Assembly: GCA_038363005.1 (NCBI GenBank)
Contig: JBBQBI010000016.1
Span: forward strand, 1 to 64,000
Direction of reading: 5' to 3'
Length of the DNA stretch: 64,000 nt
DNA from: JAKOWB01 sp038363005
GTDB lineage: Bacteria; Pseudomonadota; Alphaproteobacteria; Kiloniellales; JACOMY01
Under the pieces are notes generated by a model. That model was not told where the DNA came from. It did not search any database and was given only the letters and a program-made list of their open reading frames with translations. Made by a program: the position numbers and the translations under genes. Of the stretch, positions 27,662 through 35,986 are shown piece after piece. The stretch's first letter is position 1. Every line of letters begins with the position of its first letter.

Positions 27662-27759
27662 GGCAGCCGCCGCCGACCGCGCCGGTGCTATGGACTTGTC
27701 GCTGGCGACGCGTCGCCTTAGCCTCATATCCCATAACTCGAAATCCGGACCAGCTGTCG

Positions 27760-28932
27760 ATGCCCCGTTGCCCGCTGCCCACCTTGTCCCTGCTCGCCGG
27801 TGTTCTCTGGCTCGGCGGACTGCTGGGTGCCGGGCTGCTGGGCGCTGGACTGATCAGCGCTGGGCCGGCCGCGGCCTTCACCGCGGTGGCGGTGGCGGAC
27901 GGCGAGCAGTCCTATGGCTTCTGCTACGACCGTGCCAGCGTGGGCGAGGCCGAGGCCTGCGCGGTCATCGCCTGCAAGCGCTATGCCAGCAACAGCGACG
28001 GCTGTGCCGTGACCTTCGACCACTTCGAGCGCGGCTTCTATGCCTGGGCGCGCGGCGCCAACGGTGGCGGCGTCGGCTATTCCTTCTATGGCCCGGAGGA
28101 AGCCGCCAACATGGCGTTGTCGGCCTGCGGCCAGAAGACCGGCGCCTGCGCGGTGCTGGACCACTGGGCCGAGGCACAGGGCGACCGGGCGGAGTTCACC
28201 GGTCCGCACCCGCCGCTGACCTTGCCCAATCCCAAGGGTGCCGTGGTGGTGATCTATACCCACGGCTCGGTCGGCGAGTTCGAGGCCGATCCCTGCCGGC
28301 TGGACCAGCTCGACGTGCCCTTCGGCATGCCCAGCGCCATCGCTGCGCTGGATGGCCGCAAGATCTGGGGCAAGACCCTGCGGGTCGACGGCTTCTGCAC
28401 GCCCTCCAAGGTTGGCGAGTTCGACATCGCCACCGGCCGGCCGCGCCGCTTGAAGGTCGAGCTGCGCAAAGAGGACCTGCGCGAACGGGTGCAGGCCTAT
28501 CGCGACATGGGGGTGCCGGCGCAGCAGATCTTCGTCGCCGGGCATTCCGCCGGTGCCTGGGCGGCGCTGCTGCTGGAGGCCGAGGCGCCGGGGCTGTTCA
28601 ACGCCGTGGTCGCCATCGCCCCGGCCTTCGCCGGGCGGCGGCAGGACCAGGACGCGCTGTGGCACCGGGTGCGGCAGAACGAGTTTGACGAGCTGATCGC
28701 GGCGCCCAAGCTGGATGGCCTGGTCTTCGCCTTCGACGGCGACCCCTATGAGACGCCGAGCACCTTGCAGCCGCTGGCGCGGCGCTGGGATGTCGCCTTC
28801 GTCGCCGTGGCGGAGAGCGAGCGTCATCGGCGCGGCTGCTTCAGCGATCCGCACCAGACTGCGCTGGACCAGTGCTTCGCCACCGGCTGGTCGGGGGCCA
28901 TCGGGGATTGGATCGCGACAAAACTGCGCTAA
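27760..28932 (+). CDS. Secreted DUF4189 plus alpha/beta-hydrolase protein
   Basis: The 390-residue precursor has a long signal peptide (about 1-39, ending AAA). Residues 45-135 form a Cys-rich DUF4189-like domain (YGFCYDRAS, GYSFYGPEEAANMALSAC). Residues 160-390 form an alpha/beta hydrolase with nucleophile motif GHSAGAW (S263) and an oxyanion motif YTHGS near 166. Substrate is unknown; the export signal places it in the periplasm or outside. The next gene is a stand-alone copy of the DUF4189-like domain, so the pair may come from duplication. Confidence 0.78.
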   Translation: MPRCPLPTLSLLAGVLWLGGLLGAGLLGAGLISAGPAAAFTAVAVADGEQSYGFCYDRASVGEAEACAVIACKRYASNSDGCAVTFDHFERGFYAWARGANGGGVGYSFYGPEEAANMALSACGQKTGACAVLDHWAEAQGDRAEFTGPHPPLTLPNPKGAVVVIYTHGSVGEFEADPCRLDQLDVPFGMPSAIAALDGRKIWGKTLRVDGFCTPSKVGEFDIATGRPRRLKVELRKEDLRERVQAYRDMGVPAQQIFVAGHSAGAWAALLLEAEAPGLFNAVVAIAPAFAGRRQDQDALWHRVRQNEFDELIAAPKLDGLVFAFDGDPYETPSTLQPLARRWDVAFVAVAESERHRRGCFSDPHQTALDQCFATGWSGAIGDWIATKLR

Positions 28933-28942
28933 GTTACCCGGT

Positions 28943-29317
28943 ATGCGATCGTTGCTTGCCCTCCCGGCCGGGCTTTTGGCCGGTTTCATCGCAGTTTCGT
29001 CGGTCCAGGCCGAGACCGTCGTGGTGCTGGGTAATGACCTGCGCTACGGCGTCTGCCACAGCGCGCCGCTGGCCAAGTCGCGCGGCTGCGCGATGAACAA
29101 CTGCTTCAAGGTTTCGACCCAGCCGGTGACCTGCCAGGTGGTCTATCGCTCCACCGCGCGCGGGCACTACGCCGTCGCCATCGGCGGCAACGCCTGGGGC
29201 GTCGGCACCTCGAAGGTAAGCGTGGAGGATGCCGTTGCCATCGCGCTGGGCTATTGCCAGGCCAATGGCGGCGCCTGCGTCATCGGCGCGACCTGGGACG
29301 AGGCGCCGGAGGAGTAG
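28943..29317 (+). CDS. Secreted DUF4189-like protein
   Basis: The 124-residue precursor has a signal peptide to about residue 23 (VQA). The mature part contains six cysteines and repeats the pattern of the upstream protein's N-terminal domain: RYGVCHSAPLAKSRGCA, NNC, and a GVGTSKVSVEDAVAIALGYC stretch. It starts 10 bases after the hydrolase gene, so they are likely one operon. The cysteines probably form disulfides in the periplasm. Function unknown. Confidence 0.75.
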   Translation: MRSLLALPAGLLAGFIAVSSVQAETVVVLGNDLRYGVCHSAPLAKSRGCAMNNCFKVSTQPVTCQVVYRSTARGHYAVAIGGNAWGVGTSKVSVEDAVAIALGYCQANGGACVIGATWDEAPEE

Positions 29318-29326
29318 CGGCGCCGG

Positions 29327-30490
29327 CTATTTGCGGAACAGGAACTCGCGACCGACCTTCACGCGGCGCTCGCCGTTGTATTCGATGATGTCGGCGGTGG
29401 CGTAGGTCTCGCTCCAGCGCGCCGGCAGGTAGCTGCCGGTGCCCACCACGTCGACCGGCGCGGCGGCCTCGGCCATCACCCGGCACTTGCGCGGGTCGAA
29501 GCCGGAGGAGGCGACGATCTTCACCTTGGGGAAGCCGGCCTCGTCCAGCGTCTCGCGCAGGCGCCAGATGGCGGCGGCGGTGACGCCGGCGCCGACCAGG
29601 TGGCGCAGCTCCTCCTCGGTGCGGTAGCCGCGGATCGCCTGCGGGCAGCGGCGCTCCAGCACGGCGTAGGATTGAGTCGGGTCGAGGTCCTCGACATAGC
29701 GGCTGCCGGGCGTGTCGAGGCGCACCGACAGCATCCCCTTGGCGGCGCGCTCAGGGAAGCGGCGGCAGACCGCCAGGCTGTCGCTGATCTCGCGCCCGAA
29801 GTAGTCGTTCAGCACCGTCATGGGCTGGTCGGGCCAGACCTCGTCGAACATCTCGGCGGCGCGCACGGTGGAACCGGCGTAGCCGATCAGCGCGTGCGGC
29901 ATGGTGCCCAGCCCGCCGGCCTGGCCGAAGAAATGCGCCGTGGCGTCGGTGGCGTTGCCGATGAAGCCGACGGCGTTGGCCTTGGCCTTGGCACGGTTGC
30001 CGCCGACCGCGGCGGCGTAGGCCATGAGCTCGGCCATCTCGGTGCCGGCGCAGTGCCGCGCGTCCATCGCCAGGAAGGCGACCTTCGGCAGGTCGGCGCA
30101 CATGGTGTAGGCGTTGAAGGCGGCGACGCAGGCCGGCCCCAGCTTCATCAGCAGCAGCGTCTCCAGCTCCACCAGCACCTTGAAGGAGCCGCTGAGATAC
30201 ATGATCGGCTCGCCGGCGCCGACCCACTTGCCCTCGGGATAGCGCAGGTCGATGGCGACCTCGGCCCCCTGGGCGCTGACCGCGGCCTTGAGCCATTCCA
30301 CCGCCAGGCGCGGCGCCGAGATCACCGGGCGGCGCATGAAGATGGCGTAGGTGACCTTGACGTCGCCGAAATGCTCGACGACCTGGCGGGTGCGCTTGAA
30401 GTAGTGGTCGGTCCAGGCGCCCACGGCGGCCTCGCCGACCGGCCAGTCGGCATTGCCCGCGTGACCCAGGCTGCTGTCATCGGCGCTCAT
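29327..30490 (-). CDS. Nicotinate phosphoribosyltransferase
   Basis: The 387-residue protein belongs to the nicotinate/quinolinate phosphoribosyltransferase fold. Visible segments include WTDHYFKRTRQVV near residue 27, GTMPHALIGYAG near 195 (substrate loop, the active-site histidine region) and VDVVGTGSYLP near the C-terminus. It would make nicotinate mononucleotide in the NAD salvage route. It is more like the archaeal/short subclass than E. coli PncB, so I give no symbol. A GGGAGGG site precedes the ATG at 30490. Confidence 0.85.
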   Translation of the reverse strand: MSADDSSLGHAGNADWPVGEAAVGAWTDHYFKRTRQVVEHFGDVKVTYAIFMRRPVISAPRLAVEWLKAAVSAQGAEVAIDLRYPEGKWVGAGEPIMYLSGSFKVLVELETLLLMKLGPACVAAFNAYTMCADLPKVAFLAMDARHCAGTEMAELMAYAAAVGGNRAKAKANAVGFIGNATDATAHFFGQAGGLGTMPHALIGYAGSTVRAAEMFDEVWPDQPMTVLNDYFGREISDSLAVCRRFPERAAKGMLSVRLDTPGSRYVEDLDPTQSYAVLERRCPQAIRGYRTEEELRHLVGAGVTAAAIWRLRETLDEAGFPKVKIVASSGFDPRKCRVMAEAAAPVDVVGTGSYLPARWSETYATADIIEYNGERRVKVGREFLFRK

Positions 30491-30588
30491 CGGCGACCCT
30501 CCCGTCGGAAGCCGCGAGGGAACCGCGCCGGGCGGCAGGGTGTCAAGGCAAGGGGGCTATGCGCGAAGCCAGTGGCCTCTCCCTTTGG

Positions 30589-30726
30589 CCCGCTGTCATC
30601 CTGGCCGGAGAGCCGGGAGCCAGGTATTCAGAGGCCGCGACGTCGGCGACGAGGCATCGACGCCGCCTTGTCGACGGCATCCCCGGCCGAGCTGGGCCCC
30701 GGCTCTCCGGCCGGGGTGACAGCGGG
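30589..30726. repeat. Inverted repeat, GGCCGGGATGAC-type dispersed element
   Basis: Arms of about 30 bases at 30589-30621 and 30694-30726 are largely complementary (CCCGCTGTCA at the left end, TGACAGCGGG at the right end; both contain a CGGAGAGCCGGG-type word). It lies in the 257-bp gap between the phosphoribosyltransferase and SDR genes. Related elements lie at 37.6-37.75 kb and 50.4-50.55 kb. Confidence 0.65.
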
Positions 30727-30747
30727 AGGGTTTCGGGTCGGGTGCGA

Positions 30748-31524
30748 TTACTCCTTCACCGGCACGGTGTAGTTCAGCGCCATGCGGCCGCCATCGGGAT
30801 AGATGGTCTGGCCGGTGATGTAGCTGCTGTCGTCCGAGGCCAGGAAGACGCAGACCCGGGCAATTTCGCGCGGCTCGCCGGCGCGGCCCATGGGGGTGCG
30901 CGAAAGGATGCCGCGCATCTTCTCCTTGTCGTTGGCGACCTGGGCGAAGACCTCGGTCTTGATCGAGCCGGGGCCGACGGCGTTGACGCGGATGCCCTGG
31001 TCCACCAGCGAGAGCGCCATGACCTTGGTGAGCTGCTTCACGCCGCCCTTGGAGACGACGTAGGGAGTGATCGCCGGGATCGCGAGTTCCGCGTTCACGC
31101 TCGACATGTTGATGATGGTGCCGCCGTGGCCCTCCTTCACCATCTGCCGCGCCGCCGCCTGGCCGGTCAGGAACACGCCCTTGAGGTTGACCCGGATCAC
31201 GCGGTCGAAATCGGCCTCGGTCAGGTCGAGGAAGTTCGCCACATGCACGATGCCGGCGTTGGCGATGCAGCAGTCGAGCCGCCCATAGGCCGCCACCGCG
31301 CCGGCGATCAGGGCGTCGACCTGCGCCTTGTCGCCGACATCGCAGGCGATGAAGAGCGCGTCATGGCCCTTGGCCTGCAGCGCCTCGGCCGCTGCCTCGC
31401 CCTTCGCCTGGTTGACGTCGGACAGCACCACCTTGGCGCCCTCGATGGCGAATTCCTCGGCGCAGGCAAGGCCGATGCCCCCCGCCGCGCCGGTGATGAC
31501 GGCAACCTGACCCTTGAGACGCAT
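30748..31524 (-). CDS. SDR-family oxidoreductase
   Basis: The 258-residue classical short-chain dehydrogenase has the cofactor motif TGAAGGIG near residues 11-18, CIANAG near 88, the catalytic serine (INMSSVNAE near 143), YVVSKGG (Y-x-x-x-K) near 157 and a terminal YPDGG. The sequence is like glucose/3-oxoacyl-ACP reductase relatives, but the substrate is not defined. The ATG at 31524 was chosen over one nine codons upstream because the fold starts there. Confidence 0.88.
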   Translation of the reverse strand: MRLKGQVAVITGAAGGIGLACAEEFAIEGAKVVLSDVNQAKGEAAAEALQAKGHDALFIACDVGDKAQVDALIAGAVAAYGRLDCCIANAGIVHVANFLDLTEADFDRVIRVNLKGVFLTGQAAARQMVKEGHGGTIINMSSVNAELAIPAITPYVVSKGGVKQLTKVMALSLVDQGIRVNAVGPGSIKTEVFAQVANDKEKMRGILSRTPMGRAGEPREIARVCVFLASDDSSYITGQTIYPDGGRMALNYTVPVKE

Positions 31525-31543
31525 GACCTTGAACCTCGCTTGT

Positions 31544-31663
31544 CGGCCCATCCTTCGAGACGGCCGCTTTGCGACCTCCTCAGGATGAGGATTGTTGGTT
31601 TGTCGGGGCTCTCACTTACCTCATCCGGAAGAGCGGCGCAGCCGCGTCTCGAAGGATGGGCCG
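31544..31663. repeat. 19-bp inverted repeat of the CATCCTTCGAGACG type
   Basis: CGGCCCATCCTTCGAGACG (31544-31562) is perfectly repeated in inverse at 31645-31663. Between the arms is a CTCAGGATGAGG word. It fills the gap between the SDR and prpE genes. This kind of element is widely dispersed in alphaproteobacterial genomes. Confidence 0.7.
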
Positions 31664-31681
31664 GCGGCTTAGTCCCTGGAG

Positions 31682-33574
<1,893 letters not shown>

Positions 33575-33681
33575 CGATTTATCTTCCCTTGGCGTCGGCT
33601 TCTTGTTGCCGACCAAGGCAGCCTCATTCCGTGCGCTGGATCAAGAGGGGGGCGCGGCGCCGGCCTCTCGCCTCCGGCACC

Positions 33682-33826
33682 CTCGGGCTTGTCCCGAGGG
33701 TCCATGGCGGGGGTTGGCGCGACTGGAGCTATGGATGCTCGGAACAAGTCCGAGCATGACGCAGGAGAAGGGGCAGGGACGCGAGAACCCCTCACCCCGA
33801 CCCTCTCCCCGTTTCCGGGGAGAGGG
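33682..33826. repeat. Cluster of short palindromic repeats
   Basis: Three hairpins fill the gap between prpE and the slipin gene: CTCGGG.CCCGAG at 33682-33698, GCTCGGA.TCCGAGC at 33737-33755 and an 11-bp stem CCCTCTCCCCG/CGGGGAGAGGG at 33801-33826. The last copy belongs to the same family as those at 9.85-9.98 kb. They may serve as 3-prime ends of both flanking transcripts. Confidence 0.7.
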
Positions 33827-33847
33827 AGGAGCAAGGGCCGCCCCCAT

Positions 33848-34972
33848 TCAGGCCGCCTCGTCGGTCTTCAGCGACACCAGCTTTAGCAGGCCGTCCAGGC
33901 CATCGCTGACCCGGAGCGTGCCGACGCGCTCGGCGATCTTCTCCACCGCCTCCAGCTCCTTCAGCCGCAGCAGCAGGGGGTTGTCCTGCATGAGCTGCGC
34001 CGTGGCGAGCATGGAGCGGGTGGCCGCGGTCTCCTCGCGCCGCTTGATGACGTTGGCCTGCGCCGTCTTCTCGGCCTCGATCACGCGGTTCATCAGCAGC
34101 CGCATGTCGCCGGGCAGGATCACGTCCTTGAGGCCGACCGAGGCGAGCTCGACACCGACCTTCGCCGCCTTGGCGGCGGCGAGGCCGGCGACCTCCTCGT
34201 CGATCGTGGTCTTGTCGCCCAGCAGCTGCTCCAGGGTACGCTGGCCGATCACCTGCCGCAGGATGAGCTGCAGCTCCTTGTAGAGGTAGTCCTTCACATC
34301 GGACACCACGCCCATCGCGACGACCGGATCGGTCACGCGGTAGAGCGCGATGAGGTTGGCACGCAGGCCGACGCGGTCACGGGTCAGGATCTCCTGGCCC
34401 TGCACCTCGAGGGTCTGCAGCCGCAGGTCGAGCGTCAGCACCTGCACCTGGCGCAGCAGCGTCAGGTAGCCGTAGAGGCCGGGCTCCAAGGTGCCCTGCA
34501 GCACGCCGTCGACATAGAGCAGGCCCTGCTGGCGCTGGCCGACCAGCACGGTCAGCAGCTGGCCCTTGGTGGCGATGCGCTGCAGCGGCGCGAGCGTCGC
34601 CGCCCGCACCCGCAAGGTCGTGGTCAGGTCCAGCCGCTCGACCGTCATGGCCTCCAGCGTCCGGCCATAGAGCCGGCGCTGGCCGGGGCCGACCAGGTCG
34701 ACCAGCTTGCCGTCGGCGGAGACCAGCGCGGCCTCGCCGTCGGCGGTGTCGACGGTCAGCACATAGGGCTCGAGGTCGGCCGGCCGCGTGCGCGCCAGCA
34801 GCGCCAGCGCGGGCGAGACCAGCGACCGCGTACGCAGGTCCAGCAGCTCGACGGCGAGGCCGCCGAGCGCCAGCAGACGATAGGTGCCGGCGGTCAGCAG
34901 GCGCTGATAGCGGCCCCGGCGGGTGACGAGGCCAAGCTGCGCCTCGGTAACGGTGACGGTCTGGTACAGCAT
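33848..34972 (-). CDS. Slipin family protein (SPFH/Band-7)
   Basis: The 374-residue protein has an SPFH/Band-7 core (about 70-260; MTVERLDLTTTLRVRAATLA, DRVGLRANLIALYRVTDP) followed by a helical coiled coil (VGLKDVILPGDMRLLMNRVIEAEK, KRREETAATRSML) and a Leu-rich tail. No convincing N-terminal membrane helix is seen, unlike most slipins. Such slipins are known from RNA-repair gene neighbourhoods, where they may scaffold complexes. Upstream on the same strand lie three tRNA-like elements, but no RtcB gene is here. The ATG at 34972 has a GGAGAACC site. Confidence 0.88.
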   Translation of the reverse strand: MLYQTVTVTEAQLGLVTRRGRYQRLLTAGTYRLLALGGLAVELLDLRTRSLVSPALALLARTRPADLEPYVLTVDTADGEAALVSADGKLVDLVGPGQRRLYGRTLEAMTVERLDLTTTLRVRAATLAPLQRIATKGQLLTVLVGQRQQGLLYVDGVLQGTLEPGLYGYLTLLRQVQVLTLDLRLQTLEVQGQEILTRDRVGLRANLIALYRVTDPVVAMGVVSDVKDYLYKELQLILRQVIGQRTLEQLLGDKTTIDEEVAGLAAAKAAKVGVELASVGLKDVILPGDMRLLMNRVIEAEKTAQANVIKRREETAATRSMLATAQLMQDNPLLLRLKELEAVEKIAERVGTLRVSDGLDGLLKLVSLKTDEAA

Positions 34973-35269
34973 CGTAGGTTCTCCAAACAAAGCGCTCGCA
35001 GGTAGGTGGAAGGACCGAGGACGGCCTGCCGTCCCGACGGGCCCCGGACCGGGCAGCGGCCGCCGGCTCTTGGGCGCGGCGCCTGTCGCGGTGCGGGCCC
35101 GGCCCACCACCGCCGAAGCGGCGCGGGGCGCGGGATGGCATCGCGGCGAGGCGCCGTCCGGCGAGCCGGCGGTGGCGCTGCGGCGGCCCGGTGCTGGCCT
35201 GGCCGGCGGTGGACCCTTGGCGGCCTGCGCCGCTTTGGATCCGCGCCGTCCCCGGCCTTCCGGGTACTT
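34973..35269 (-). other. GC-rich gene-free leader between tRNA-like cluster and slipin
   Basis: This 297-bp stretch has no credible gene and no further T-loop-like word. It is very GC-rich with many short inverted repeats, so its RNA would be highly structured. If the promoter-like site at 35.9 kb drives the locus, this is the 3-prime spacer of the tRNA-like cluster and the slipin 5-prime UTR. Confidence 0.5.
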
Positions 35270-35340
35270 GGCTGTGGCGGGAGTCGAACCCGCTACCGCA
35301 GGATTAGAAGTCCTGTGCTCTACCAGTGAGCTACGCACGC
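35270..35340 (-). ncRNA. tRNA-like element TL-1 (Arg-TCT-type anticodon loop)
   Basis: On the minus strand 71 bases fold like a tRNA: D-arm GCTC/GAGC, anticodon stem CAGGA/TCCTG with loop CTTCTAA (anticodon TCT) and T-arm GCGGG-TTCGACT-CCCGC. The acceptor ends GCGTGCG and CACAGCC pair at only four of seven positions, so it is not a normal tRNA-Arg. A CCA follows in part of the 3-prime end. It is the nearest of three tRNA-like elements to the slipin gene. Confidence 0.6.
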
Positions 35341-35344
35341 AGTG

Positions 35345-35419
35345 TGGTGGAAGACACGGGCATCGAACCCGCGACCTGCCGGGGTTTGCCCGGCCGCTCT
35401 ACCCCTGAGCTAATCTTCC
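35345..35419 (-). ncRNA. tRNA-like element TL-2 with abnormal anticodon loop
   Basis: The 75-base sequence has a paired acceptor GGAAGAT/GTCTTCC, an encoded CCA end, D-arm GCTC/GAGC, a 5-bp anticodon stem GCCGG/CCGGC and T-arm GCGGG-TTCGATG-CCCGT. The anticodon loop reads GCAAACC: C instead of the invariant U at position 33, and AAA at the anticodon place. It cannot be assigned to an amino acid with confidence. It lies four bases before TL-1, so both could be processed from one transcript. Confidence 0.65.
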
Positions 35420-35482
35420 CTGACCACGAGGGGACGGCGGTCGCGCGCCCCCTCCAGTTGGCCTCGGTACGCCGGCGGAACC

Positions 35483-35560
35483 GGCGCCAGGCGGGCGTTT
35501 GAACCCGCACCTTTGAAGCCGCCAATGGTCTAACGAATGGCATCGCCTAGTCACGGCGCC
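35483..35560 (-). ncRNA. tRNA-like element TL-3 (degenerate)
   Basis: A 7-bp acceptor-like stem GGCGCCG/TGGCGCC (5-prime end at 35560, 3-prime end at 35483) encloses a T-arm-like GCGGGTTCAAACGCCCGC with an 8-base loop. The middle part has a GCCA/TGGC stem but no recognisable anticodon arm. It is followed by a GC hairpin. It is the first of the three elements in the minus-strand direction and overlaps the end of a possible small ORF. This call is less certain than the other two. Confidence 0.35.
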
Positions 35561-35660
35561 GCTCCCGGCGGGCGTCTGCGTCCCGCGCGAGGCTGTGCCG
35601 CGAAGCCTCGGACCCTTGGCCGAGGCGCATGACGACGAGGATGAAATAAAGGAAGGCCAT
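35547..35660 (-). CDS. Possible 37-residue membrane peptide upstream of tRNA-like cluster
   Basis: ATG at 35660 with a CAGGAG site seven bases upstream opens a 37-residue frame. It starts with a hydrophobic helix (MAFLYFILVVMRLG) and ends in an Arg-rich tail (DARRERRRD). The end overlaps TL-3 by seven bases. The AT-rich first codons stand out from the surroundings. It could be a leader peptide of the slipin locus or noise. Confidence 0.4.
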   Translation of the reverse strand: MAFLYFILVVMRLGQGSEASRHSLARDADARRERRRD

Positions 35661-35892
35661 GAGACTGCTCCTGAAGAATTGGGCTTGCTGGTGGAAGCCC
35701 GGAGCAGCGAAGGGACGAGGTCTCGTCAGTCGGCTGTCGGGCGCTCCGTGGGATTGGGCTGGGGGGGCGCGCAATGCGGCCCTGGGCGTCCACTCGACGC
35801 CTTCCAGCGATCCCTGAAAATGAACAGATCCGACATCGAAACCTGGTCCTCGACAGCCCGGCGCCGGACCATCCGGCCGCCAGGGGTCGCGA

Positions 35893-35921
35893 CGTATAGT
35901 CGCAGTGCTGGGCGAAGGCAA
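35893..35921 (-). promoter_or_regulatory. Promoter-like site of the tRNA-like/slipin locus
   Basis: On the minus strand TTGCCT (35916-35921) and TATACG (35893-35898) are 17 bp apart, a good sigma-70 arrangement. Transcription would start near 35886 and run through the small ORF and the three tRNA-like elements to the slipin gene. A sigma-54 site was looked for near 35.6 kb and not found with correct spacing. The remaining 35661-35886 stretch holds no other gene that I can support. Confidence 0.5.
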
Positions 35922-35986
35922 GCGCGAAATTGCCGCCCGCCCTGCCGCTTGCCGCCGACCGCGCCAGCGGTTCAAATCAGCGCCAC

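Noticed and set aside
35483..35560. TL-3 as a selenocysteine tRNA because it contains CTTCAAA
   Set aside because: The word resembles the SelC anticodon loop, but the flanking bases do not form an anticodon stem and there is no long variable arm.
35570..35620. Sigma-54 promoter (RtcR-type) upstream of the tRNA-like cluster
   Set aside because: A CGGCAC word is present on the minus strand but the downstream GC element is one base out of register and the -12 box is poor.
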